From Hygrophila difformis (taxonomy: Eukaryota > Streptophyta > Magnoliopsida > Lamiales > Acanthaceae), in the NCBI GenBank assembly GCA_030278955.1, contig JAOANR010000006.1:28997124-29061123 (forward strand): a stretch of 64,000 nucleotides of DNA, written 5' to 3'. Shown here piece by piece: positions 55,299 to 64,000 of this stretch (positions are counted from its first letter, which is position 1; each line of letters begins with the position of its first letter). A program made the position numbers and the translations under genes. The notes under the pieces were generated by a model, which made no database searches, was not told where the DNA came from, and saw only the letters and a list, made by a program, of their open reading frames with translations.

Positions 55299-58200
55299 TT
55301 AGACTATGGTGCATAGGCCAAGTTCCCGCCTCAGCTTTTCAAATCGATCTCCATCAAGAGCTTTGGTAAAAATGTCCGCGTTCTGTTCTAGTGTTCCAAC
55401 ATACTCCAGGGACACTACTTCATCTTCCACGAGTTCCCGAATAAAGTGGTGCCTAACATCAATGTGCTTGGTTCGACTGTGTTGTACTGGATTTCTAGAA
55501 ATGCTTATTGCACTCATGTTGTCGCAGAGAACCACCAGCTTGTCTTGATCAATCCCATAATCACTAATCATTTGTCTCATCCATAAGAGCTGAGCACAAC
55601 AGCTCCCTGCTGCAATATACTCCGCCTCTGCTGTGGAGAGAGATATAGAGTTCTGCTTCTTACTATACCAGCTCACCAAGTTGGTTCCAACATAAAAACA
55701 TCCTCCCGTGGTGCTTTTTCTGTCATCAACATTGCCAGCCCAATCTGCATCAGTGTATCCAATCAATTGAAGGTTGGATTCTTTGGAGTACCATATGCCC
55801 AAATCAGGTGTTCCAGCAATGTATCGAATCACTCTTTTTGCTGCCTTTAGATGAGACTCCTTTGGGTCTGCTTGGTACCTAGCACAGACACCTACAGCGT
55901 AGCTGATGTCTGGTCTGCTAGCTGCAAGGTAAAGGAGACTGCCGATGATTCCTCTGTACATCTTTTGATCAACACTCTTTCCTGTAGGATCCTTGTGAAG
56001 CTTATCTGATGTTCCAATCGGTGTTCGAACAGGTTTACTGGACTCCAGTCCAAATTTCTTGACAATGCTTTTGGCATACTTGGATTGGTTCAGAAAGGTA
56101 CCTTCCTTCCTCTGAGTAACCTGCATACCAAGAAAGAATGTCAATTCACCTACCATACTCATCTCAAATTCCTTACCCATAGTCTCGATGAACTTGTCCT
56201 TGAGCACATGGGAGGTTGATCCGAACACGATGTCATCCACATAGACTTGAGCCACAATGATCCCTTTGGAGTCTTCCTTGATGAACATGGTCTTGTCTGT
56301 GCTTCCTCTTCTATATCCATTCTCCAATAGATATTTTGAAAGCCTCTCATACCATGCTCTAGGAGCTTGCTTAAGCCCGTAGAGAGCTTTGTTTAGCCGA
56401 AAGACATGGTCTGGGAAGTCTGCATCTTCGAAGCCCTTGGGTTGCTCCACATACACTTCTTCTTTCAACCAACCATTTAAGAAGGCGCTCTTCACGTCCA
56501 TCTGATAGAGTTTGAAGCCCATTGAACATGCAATGGCAAGGAGTAGTCTCACAGCTTCGAGTCTTGCTACGGGTGCAAAGGTCTCGCTGTAGTCTATTCC
56601 TTCCACTTGGGTGTAACCTTGAGCTACGAGCCTGGCTTTGTTTCGAATAACATTACCATTCTCGTCACTTTTGTTCTTGAACACCCACTTCGTTCCTATG
56701 ACGTTGATATTATGTGGACGCTCGACCAAGGTCCATACTTCATTCCTTTTGAACTGAGCAAGCTCTTCCTGCATGGCATTGATCCAATTCTCGTCTTGCA
56801 GAGCTTCTTCAACCCTTGAGGGTTCAATCCTTGAGGTGAAGCAATGTAATCCAGCAAACTCTCTATAGTCGATCTTCTTCTTTACACGAGTTCTCCGATC
56901 TTCAAGAACGTCCCCAATGACATCGTCTGGATTGTGATTACGATGTATTCTGACTTGGGGAGCAGCAACCTCAGACTGTGCCGGTGTTCCAACAGGTGTT
57001 TGAACACTGGGTTGGGCCTCATCATTCTCTGTGGTGGCTTCCTGCTTGTCTTCAGACGAAGATCGGCTTTGTTCGGTGCTTTGGGTGTCTTTCTCTGTAT
57101 CCTCCTCTTGGGATTCGACTGGTGTTCCTCTGTTGGGTGCGTCTTCCACAATGACATTTGTGGATTCGATTACCTTTCTGGTTCTGGAGTTGTATACTCG
57201 AAAAGCTTTGCTAGATGTTGAGTATCCAACAAAGATCCCCTCGTCACTTTTCTCTTTGAACTTTCCGGTGTGTTCCCTGTCATTAAGCACAAAACACTTG
57301 CAACCAAAGATGTGAAAATATGATATTGAAGTCTTTTTACCCTTCCATAATTCATATGGAGTCATGAGTGTCTTAGGCCTGATATACACTCGATTTATCA
57401 TATAGCACGCCGTGTTGATTGCCTCTGCCCAAAGAAACTCAGGAACCTTCTTGGAGTTCATCATGACACGTGCCATTTCTTGCAAGGTGCGGTTCTTCCT
57501 CTCCACTACTCCATTCTGCTGAGGAGTCTTTGGTGCTGAAAACTCGTGTTTGATCCCAATGCTGGAACAGTAATCTTCGAAGGCTTGATTCTCAAATTCC
57601 TTCCCATGATCACTTCGAATTCTCTTCACTTTGCAATCCTTTTCGTTCATAATTTGATTGCACAATTTCATAAAGGCCTTGAACGCTTCGCTCTTTTCCC
57701 TGAGAAAATCAACCCACGTATATCTGGAAAAGTCATCTACACAAACGAAAATGTACCTTTTACCTCCCAAACTAGAGATTTCAGTTGGTCCAATAAGATC
57801 CATGTGTAGGAGTTCCAGACAGTGTGTTGTGGCATTGTGTTCAGTCACAGGATGGGACACCCGAGTTTGCTTGTTTTTGGCACAATCTTCACAAAAGTCA
57901 GAGTCATGTTTCTTTAGATCTGGAAGTCCACGAACAGCTCCTGTCCTGCTCAACTTGATCAGATCTCTGAAGTTCAGATGACCTAACTTCTCATGCCAGA
58001 GTAGGTTTCGGGAGCTTCCTGCATCTTTCACAAAATTGCAAGTTTGTACAAGTAAATAGCAGTCATTCCGAGATCTCAGTCCCCTCATGACGCATACATT
58101 GTTAGAGTCAAGAACTTCACAATATTTTTTGTTAAAGGATACAGTCAAGTCATCATCGCATAGCTGACTTATGCTAATGAGGTTAGCATGCAACCCCTCC

Positions 58201-60296
58201 ACATAGTAGACATTGTTGAGCTTAGGCAGACCATCTCCATGGAGGGTTCCTTGTCCAGAAAGATGACCCTTTTTGCCGTTTCCAAAGACCACGGATCCAC
58301 CATCAATATCTTTGAATGGTTTGAGGACGTCTTTATCACCTGTCATGTGCCTCGAACAGCCACTGTCGAAGTACCAAGTTGCATTCTTGCCCTTTTGTCT
58401 GGAAGATAGGAGAGCCACATTGCATCTTGCAGAGATTTTGGTGACCCATTCACGCCTTATGGAGATTCTCTTCTTGAGCTCTTCATTAGGCCATCTCACA
58501 GGTTTTCCTTCAAGAAGATCCTTGATGATCTTTCGACAGTGTTCGGTTTTATGCCCTCTGAACTTGCAATAGTCGCATATGAGAGGTCCTCTGAATGAAT
58601 TCCTCCTTTTGTTATACCCTTTAGGACTTTTGTGAACAGTCCTCGTGTTCTGACAAGGTGCTCGGTCACTCAGTTGTCCTCCTGCCACGAACTTGATATT
58701 CCCTTTGGATGTAGAGGCAGTACTGAAGTTGTTATACCCAAGACCTCGCCTGTTCCCATGAGACTTTCCAGCAGCTAGGGCGTCATCGAGTTTGGCCTTC
58801 CCTTTATTCATGTCTGACAGAATTTTCTCAGATTTGCTGAGTTTCTCCCGGAGTTCAGCGATTTCTACTGTAACCAAATCATGCTTGGTAGACATCTTCT
58901 CCTTTTCCTCCTTTTCAAAGAGAATTCCAGCCTCCAGTTCAGTTACGTGGATGGACACCGCTTCAGCCTTAGCTAGTAAGGTTTTGTTCTCGTCCAGGAG
59001 CTTTTCGACCTCATTTCTAAGATCCTGATTGATCTTTTGCAAATCTTCTATCTCGGTCATGGAAGTTTCTAATTTCTCAAAAACTTCATTATAGAGATCA
59101 GTGAGACGCTCTATTTTGTCTGCTTCTTTGCTGCTAAGAGGAGCACAATCATGATTAGTGAAGTCATTATTCATAGGGTTAGAACCAGTACCGTGTTGTG
59201 ACTCAGTGTCCGAACATGAGTCTGAATCCCATGATCCTGGAGCCATGAGAGCAATCCCATGCTCAGATTCTCCCTCACTGCATTCAGGTTCCTCATCATG
59301 ATCACTAAAGGTGATGTGGTAGGTCTTCTTATCCTTCTTCTTTAGATTTCCACAGTCGGCCCTAATGTGACCAAAACCTCTGCATTCGTAGCATTCCGGT
59401 CCCTTGGGCCTTTCTTCGGACTGTTGATCCTTGCCATAGGGTTTGGATCTACTTTTGGAATCTCTTCTGGAGTTAGATCCATCGCCCTTCCTACTAGAAA
59501 AACCTTCCTTCCCCTTTTTATTTTTGAGAAGTCTGGCCAATCTCTTTGTGAGAAGGGAGATCTCGTCATCATCACTGTGATCACTATCAATCTCGACTTC
59601 CTTGTCAGTCACCACCTTTGATTCGGCCTTGAAGGCTATCCTTTTGCTACCGACCTCCTTGCAGTGATCCATTTCCCAAGATTGGAGTATCCCCATTAGT
59701 TCATCCACTTGCATAGTGGAGTAATCCTTGTAGAGTTCTAGGGCGGCAATCTTGGGATTGAACCTGTCAGGAATAGTCCCCACAATCTTTCTCACCAACT
59801 CTTGTTGGGAATATGTTTTCCCAAGTTGATGCGCCTGATTGGTCAAGTCACGAATTCTACCAACATAGCTAACAATACTCTCATTTTCATCCATAGTGAG
59901 TTTATGAAATTGGGATTCAATGGAAATTAACTTGGAAGATCTAACAGAGGCCATACCTTCATGGGAGTTTACCAGTACTTCCCATGCATCATACGCCGTG
60001 TCACATGCGGAGATAAGCTTGTATTGATCTTCAGTGACTCCATTGAAAATAGCATTGAGAGCCTTGGAGTTCATAGAGGATAGAGTCTTTTCTTCCGCAG
60101 TCCATTTGTCCTTGGGTTTGGGTGTTTTGACACCTTCATCGTCCTCCACAGTGGGGCGTTCGAACTTGGTCTCAACAGCATCCCAAACACCTTCATCAAT
60201 GGCCATAAGGAAAGCCCTCATCCTCGTTTTCCAATAGGAGAAATTCGTCCCGTCTAGCAAAGGTGGCCTGGAAATGTTTCCACCCTCTCGACTCAT
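55299..60296 (-). CDS. gag-pol: Sirevirus gag-pol polyprotein
   Basis: 1,665 codons without a break. Gag: copia-type domain to about residue 220 ([18 protein letters not shown]), knuckle [14 protein letters not shown] (about 305), a long coiled coil (about 385-500), second knuckle [14 protein letters not shown] (about 575). Protease [11 protein letters not shown] (about 645). GAG-pre-integrase [15 protein letters not shown], zinc [11 protein letters not shown]. Integrase DDE residues in [19 protein letters not shown] and [20 protein letters not shown] with [32 protein letters not shown] and catalytic [10 protein letters not shown]. RNase H with [20 protein letters not shown] and [15 protein letters not shown]. 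All catalytic motifs are present and the LTRs are young, so the element may be competent. Confidence 0.95.
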   Translation of the reverse strand: MSREGGNISRPPLLDGTNFSYWKTRMRAFLMAIDEGVWDAVETKFERPTVEDDEGVKTPKPKDKWTAEEKTLSSMNSKALNAIFNGVTEDQYKLISACDTAYDAWEVLVNSHEGMASVRSSKLISIESQFHKLTMDENESIVSYVGRIRDLTNQAHQLGKTYSQQELVRKIVGTIPDRFNPKIAALELYKDYSTMQVDELMGILQSWEMDHCKEVGSKRIAFKAESKVVTDKEVEIDSDHSDDDEISLLTKRLARLLKNKKGKEGFSSRKGDGSNSRRDSKSRSKPYGKDQQSEERPKGPECYECRGFGHIRADCGNLKKKDKKTYHITFSDHDEEPECSEGESEHGIALMAPGSWDSDSCSDTESQHGTGSNPMNNDFTNHDCAPLSSKEADKIERLTDLYNEVFEKLETSMTEIEDLQKINQDLRNEVEKLLDENKTLLAKAEAVSIHVTELEAGILFEKEEKEKMSTKHDLVTVEIAELREKLSKSEKILSDMNKGKAKLDDALAAGKSHGNRRGLGYNNFSTASTSKGNIKFVAGGQLSDRAPCQNTRTVHKSPKGYNKRRNSFRGPLICDYCKFRGHKTEHCRKIIKDLLEGKPVRWPNEELKKRISIRREWVTKISARCNVALLSSRQKGKNATWYFDSGCSRHMTGDKDVLKPFKDIDGGSVVFGNGKKGHLSGQGTLHGDGLPKLNNVYYVEGLHANLISISQLCDDDLTVSFNKKYCEVLDSNNVCVMRGLRSRNDCYLLVQTCNFVKDAGSSRNLLWHEKLGHLNFRDLIKLSRTGAVRGLPDLKKHDSDFCEDCAKNKQTRVSHPVTEHNATTHCLELLHMDLIGPTEISSLGGKRYIFVCVDDFSRYTWVDFLREKSEAFKAFMKLCNQIMNEKDCKVKRIRSDHGKEFENQAFEDYCSSIGIKHEFSAPKTPQQNGVVERKNRTLQEMARVMMNSKKVPEFLWAEAINTACYMINRVYIRPKTLMTPYELWKGKKTSISYFHIFGCKCFVLNDREHTGKFKEKSDEGIFVGYSTSSKAFRVYNSRTRKVIESTNVIVEDAPNRGTPVESQEEDTEKDTQSTEQSRSSSEDKQEATTENDEAQPSVQTPVGTPAQSEVAAPQVRIHRNHNPDDVIGDVLEDRRTRVKKKIDYREFAGLHCFTSRIEPSRVEEALQDENWINAMQEELAQFKRNEVWTLVERPHNINVIGTKWVFKNKSDENGNVIRNKARLVAQGYTQVEGIDYSETFAPVARLEAVRLLLAIACSMGFKLYQMDVKSAFLNGWLKEEVYVEQPKGFEDADFPDHVFRLNKALYGLKQAPRAWYERLSKYLLENGYRRGSTDKTMFIKEDSKGIIVAQVYVDDIVFGSTSHVLKDKFIETMGKEFEMSMVGELTFFLGMQVTQRKEGTFLNQSKYAKSIVKKFGLESSKPVRTPIGTSDKLHKDPTGKSVDQKMYRGIIGSLLYLAASRPDISYAVGVCARYQADPKESHLKAAKRVIRYIAGTPDLGIWYSKESNLQLIGYTDADWAGNVDDRKSTTGGCFYVGTNLVSWYSKKQNSISLSTAEAEYIAAGSCCAQLLWMRQMISDYGIDQDKLVVLCDNMSAISISRNPVQHSRTKHIDVRHHFIRELVEDEVVSLEYVGTLEQNADIFTKALDGDRFEKLRRELGLCTIV

Positions 60297-60329
60297 CTTG
60301 ACTTTTGGATCTCACCCGAAGGTGTGTGT

Positions 60330-60341
60330 GCTCTGATACCA
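60330..60341 (-). promoter_or_regulatory. Sirevirus PBS
   Basis: The minus strand reads TGGTATCAGAGC two bases inside the 5' LTR; initiator tRNA-Met primer. Confidence 0.92.
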
Positions 60342-60343
60342 CT

Positions 60344-61293
60344 TGTTGGTCCCTTATACGTCAAGATTGAGAATCTTAACAACCACTGTTTGTCCAATCA
60401 CACTTAGATAACTTATTAGTAGGTTAGTCCTTAAAGATAAATAAGTGCCGTAAATAAACAAAAACAAACAGAGAGTTGTTGACCCAGTTCGGCCCAAGGC
60501 CTACGTCTGGGGGATACCAATCCAGGAGTGTTCCACTATGTGTTCGAACACCACGTTACAACACGAACAATAGTGAACCAGTAACCTTTTACTCCAACAC
60601 CCAAGCGGATGATCGATGGTACCAGAAACTCCCTTTTCTGGTGAGAATTCTCCGATTCTGCTTCGACCCCTTGAAGACACTCTCTCCAAGTTTCCCTTGA
60701 GTGAGCCTGTAAAAGATCCTCCCTTTGATGTAGCAATGAAGGGTAGTATCTTTGTTGACACAATCTTGAGTGTTGCCCTTGATTAAAGTGTCGGAATTAA
60801 TCAAGAGTTCAATGTGCACGATGACTCCCAAGAACACTCAAGTAGCAACCTCCTTCACAGGTGATGAATCTTGCGGATGGGGTGAAGAGATTGCTCAAGG
60901 ATTTCTCAAGAAGGCTTTTTCAATGTATTTTCGAATGATGGTCTCGGTAATGAACCAATGCATTTTTCTCTCTTAAAAAGCCGTTCGAAATCCTAACACT
61001 ATGGAAGGGAATTATTCAATCCCTCGAATTCTTCCACCTTCCTTAGCAGCTTCCTTCCTTACTCGGATGAGAAGATCCTCTTGCCAAAACTCCTATGATC
61101 CCAGCAAGGCAATGGCAGACGACCGTTGGGTGTACGCTCCTTTCCATGCGGGGCAAGGTGTATCCGATTCGAGAAAGGCAATCCAAAGATTTGCTCCCAA
61201 GAATAACATGCGGATAAGATCAAGGGGGTGGGATCCTACCTAGTGTTCAACATCGGATTGGAACACATTATCTCAAAAATAGAGGTTCTAACA
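60344..61293 (-). repeat. Sirevirus 5' LTR (950 bp)
   Basis: Direct repeat of 51463-52412. Differences seen by eye cluster in the first 200 bases (for example AAGATTGAG against AAGATTAAG). Confidence 0.95.
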
Positions 61294-61790
61294 GTGTCAA
61301 CCAATAGAAGACGATGGTCCAAGTACCGAAGAAGAGCCCAGAGAAAGTGAGGTTTTAACCCAAGAACCTCAGGAGCAACAAGACTTACCAATTGCAATAA
61401 GGAGACCAAGAAGAGAAATTAGGAGACCTGCTCGATTCGAAAGTATGTTGGCCTATGCACTTCCTGTTATTGAAGAAGGTATACCACAAACTTTTCTTAA
61501 TGCAAGAATTAGTCCGGAAAAAGAAAAGTGGAAGAAAGCCATGGACGAGGAAATGCATTCACTTGAAGCAAATCACACGTGGAAGCTAGCTAAACTCCCA
61601 GAGAGAAAGAAGTCAATTGGTTGCAAGTGGGTCTATGCTTAGAAAGAAGGATTTCCAGAAAAGAATGGCGTTCGCTACATGGCAAGATTGGTAGCTAAAG
61701 GCTATGCTCAAAAGGAGGGAATTGACTACAATGAGGTATTTTCTACTGTTGTAAAACATTCATCCATTCGTATTTTATTGGCGCATATCT
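61294..61790 (+). pseudogene. Tork-type RT N-terminus, truncated
   Basis: Continues the element interrupted at 51462: RRPARFESMLAYALPV, EKWKKAMDEEMHSLEANHTW, KKSIGCKWVYA, a TAG at 61640-61642, then [20 protein letters not shown]. The match ends near 61785, before the catalytic YVDD, where AT-rich unrelated sequence begins. Confidence 0.8.
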
Positions 61791-64000
61791 TATTTTATCT
61801 ATATTATTTTACATTTTTAATTTACTAATATTAGATTTTCGTATTTATTTATTTATTCATTAGATTTTAGTCTATCGTGTATAAAATCTATCATTTACTT
61901 ATGAATTCTTACTCTATCATCCTATCATGTCACTATATATTCACTTTTAAAAAGATTTGAAGATAAAATTTGAAATTTTGCATTTTTTTATCTATTTTGG
62001 ATTTTATTTATTTGCATTTTTTATTTTATATATTTTAGATTTTATTATTTTGTATTTTTATTTTATTTATTTTAAATTTTATTGGTGCATTTAGTATTTA
62101 TTTATAAATTTTCAGTTTTTACACTATAGGATTATTGTGACGAGGTTTTGCAGTGGCAACTAAGAACTATGTTGTGTTTATAGTATTTCAATTTGATAAA
62201 CATATTGTAATGCCGGTAATTTTGTGTAGGTTTGGTCTCAATTTTGATTATATATATTAATGTGTATATGAAAATCCTAATTTTTAGCTTTTAAAAGATA
62301 TTTAATTTTTAATTTATATGAAGTTCCCACAATTTTCAGTTTTTTTAAAATATGGAATTTCAAATTTAAATGGAATTTGCAGTGTATTATGAAATTTATA
62401 TTATTAATGATACATTAAGAATATATAAAAAATATTTGTGTATATTAATTAATGTATATATAGGCCATGTTTTCATAAAAATATGTCACTTCTTTAAAAA
62501 AAAGTATACAATTATATAGTTGCGAATAGATCCATCAGTAAATAAAGAAGAAAATTTTAATTTTTTTTAATCTACTCCCCCATTATTTATGTCTCAAAAA
62601 TTTTGGACACGTCATCCAATATATTTGTTTAACATTTAATATCTTAAAATGTACATATGTAAAATATATATTCTAAAACTACATGATTAGATAAATCTAA
62701 CAAGATCGAATTAGAATGTATTTTTTGGTATCTAATTACGATAAGATTAGATCGAAGTTGGTCAATAAACAATGTTAAAAACTCAAAATGAGACATTTTG
62801 TGTGCGACGGAGGGAATATTTTTAAGAAATACTCCATCCGTATAATAAGTGTAACACTATGAAATGACACAAGATTTAAGGTAAGTTAATAAAATTATTT
62901 AGTTGAAGTAATTAAATAAATAAAATAAGTCACATTTGACTTTATTCCTTTTGAGTTTTATTTTAATGAATATAAAAAATTAATAATTTAAGTATAAATA
63001 GTAAAAATTATTAACCTTAAAAATATTTTAAATATGATAATGTAACACTTATTTCTAAACACCCCAAAAGGGAAAATGTAACATTGAAACAATGGATGAT
63101 GTAATTCATTAAGCTAATTTTAACAGATTTGCAATTGACGGAAAATAAATATAAATATAGATTTGTTAGAAAATTGTGATTGTGAATTATTAAAGTAAGT
63201 TCATATTAAAAAGCTAATTGCTCCGAGTTCTATAAGTTTGAAAATTTTCTCTGGAATGCCGGTACTGAATGAAGTTTTAACATCCGAAATAAATAATTTA
63301 TTGATGCTAGAAGAGACATATTAAAATAAGGAAGAAATAAAAGCAGATCATGCTAAGTTACTACCTTTGTTGATTGATGATGAGAAGAATATTTATAATA
63401 AAATAATGTATGTAGTTGATAGTGATGGGTGTTTTCATTTTCTTTATGTGGTGGACTGGGGGCGGAGCCATGTTCGATATTTAGGGGGAACAAATTTAAA
63501 TAGTCAGGATTGACAATGGGTTATCATATAAGTAATTTAGACTCAATTGAAAGATTCAGTCAAATGATTTAGATATATGGAAGCAAGCGGATCCCAAACA
63601 TCGTCATGAAATAAAATGAATATAGATAATTTATTAATATAACAGTATACAAAATTAGAGCATACATATGTAAAAATTATACATATTAATCATATAAGAA
63701 AATAACGGAATACACCCTCTATACATCCTAAATTTTGACTACAAACTTATCATCACTAACACTCTATACTATCATAATTTATCAATTGAAAATACTAATC
63801 AAAGGTGTAAATTCAAGTTTGATATGTTATTTTTATTTAGATATAGATTTTACTATTAATAAATTTATAACTACCAAAAATAATAAACTACAATTTATGA
63901 TGTAAATTTATTTTGTTAGCAATGTTATAACAAATTTTTGGGTCACTGGTGGTGGAACTGACAAGACATTTGTCTAGAAAATATTATGTTTAGCCCTTCA
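61791..64000. other. AT-rich intergenic region with MITE remnants
   Basis: No gene. 62832 to about 63073 has CTCCATCCGTATAATAAGTG at the left and a partly complementary end, perhaps an old MITE. The remainder is featureless to me. Confidence 0.45.
62575..62816. mobile_element. Stowaway-type MITE, degenerate
   Basis: CTCCCCCATTATTTATG at the left and GCGACGGAGGGAA at the right, TA on both sides. The interior shares the AGATCGAA/TAACAAGATC blocks of the other copies. Confidence 0.55.

Larger units (their letters stand above)
51463..61293 (-). mobile_element. Intact Sirevirus (Ty1/copia) with env-like ORF
   Basis: 9,831 bases: 5' LTR 60344-61293, PBS 60330-60341, polyprotein 55299-60296, env-like ORF 52771-54897, PPT 52413-52427, 3' LTR 51463-52412. 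The large gag with coiled coil, the extra ORF after pol and the AAAAAGGGGGAGA tract mark the Sirevirus lineage. LTRs differ at about six of 950 positions by eye, so the insertion is young. Target site: GTGTC on the right, GTC preceded by G on the left, consistent with a 5-bp duplication that lost GT on one side. Inserted between integrase and RT of the Tork-type element. Confidence 0.92.
47845..61790 (+). mobile_element. Decayed Tork-type copia element, host of two nested insertions
   Basis: Plus-strand fragments in order: LTR end and PBS (48345), gag, zinc knuckle and protease, GAG-pre-integrase, [Cassandra 49925-50658], integrase, [Sirevirus 51463-61293], and RT N-terminus (61294-61790). 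It then stops abruptly in AT-rich DNA within RT, so the 3' half and 3' LTR are missing. The left boundary is tentative. Confidence 0.75.

Overview
The window is nuclear DNA of a flowering plant, probably a eudicot. The evidence is plant-only element families (Athila-like Ty3, Sirevirus, 5S-derived Cassandra, plant MULEs with ULP1/OTU/PMD genes), Stowaway MITEs and an AP2/ERF transcription factor. I cannot name the species. It is a transposon-dominated stretch: the only convincing ordinary host gene is an ERF factor at 23,070-24,008 (minus).

Region by region. 1-14,643 is one large Athila-like Ty3 retrotransposon on the minus strand, running off the left edge: 5' LTR 12,752-14,643, tRNA-Asp-type PBS, gag, protease-RT, RT/RNase H/integrase, then two diverged copies of an accessory ORF downstream of integrase. 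Three arrays of a hairpin-forming GGCGC repeat lie just upstream of three putative promoters (LTR, accessory ORF 1, accessory ORF 2). About 15.7-22.3 kb is a decayed Mutator-like element (MULE) with a plant-mobile-domain pseudogene (plus) facing a FAR1/MULE transposase-OTU protease pseudogene (minus). Next come a palindromic MITE and the ERF gene. 24.2-29.2 kb is AT-rich intergenic DNA with Stowaway-type MITEs and a tRNA-derived SINE.

29,241-42,398 is a 13.2-kb MULE with ~130-bp terminal inverted repeats (~90% identical by eye). It encodes a MuDR-type transposase (minus) and, tail to tail, a DUF1985-type/ULP1 SUMO-protease-like gene whose 12 predicted exons splice into one open frame of about 986 codons. 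Between the left TIR and that gene lie AT-rich satellites, a ~205-bp tandem array carrying CTTCGGTCGG motifs, and telomere-like TTTAGGG blocks. More TTTAGGG repeats fill intron 1.

43-47 kb holds a Stowaway MITE, a non-autonomous CACTA element and a probable Helitron. From about 47.8 kb to 61.8 kb there is a three-layer nest. A decayed Tork-type copia element (plus) was interrupted first by a Cassandra TRIM (49,925-50,658; LTRs ~2.4% different) and later by an essentially intact Sirevirus (51,463-61,293, minus; 950-bp LTRs with about six differences). The Sirevirus has a 1,665-codon polyprotein and an accessory env-like ORF. 61.8-64 kb is AT-rich sequence with MITE remnants.

Working relationships. 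In each LTR element gag-pol supplies replication proteins and the LTR the promoter. The accessory ORFs of the Ty3 and the Ty1 element share a recognisable domain and RGG boxes although the elements belong to different superfamilies. Both MULEs pair a transposase with a ubiquitin/SUMO-type protease domain (OTU in one, ULP1 in the other). All boundaries and exon joins were read by eye without alignment software.
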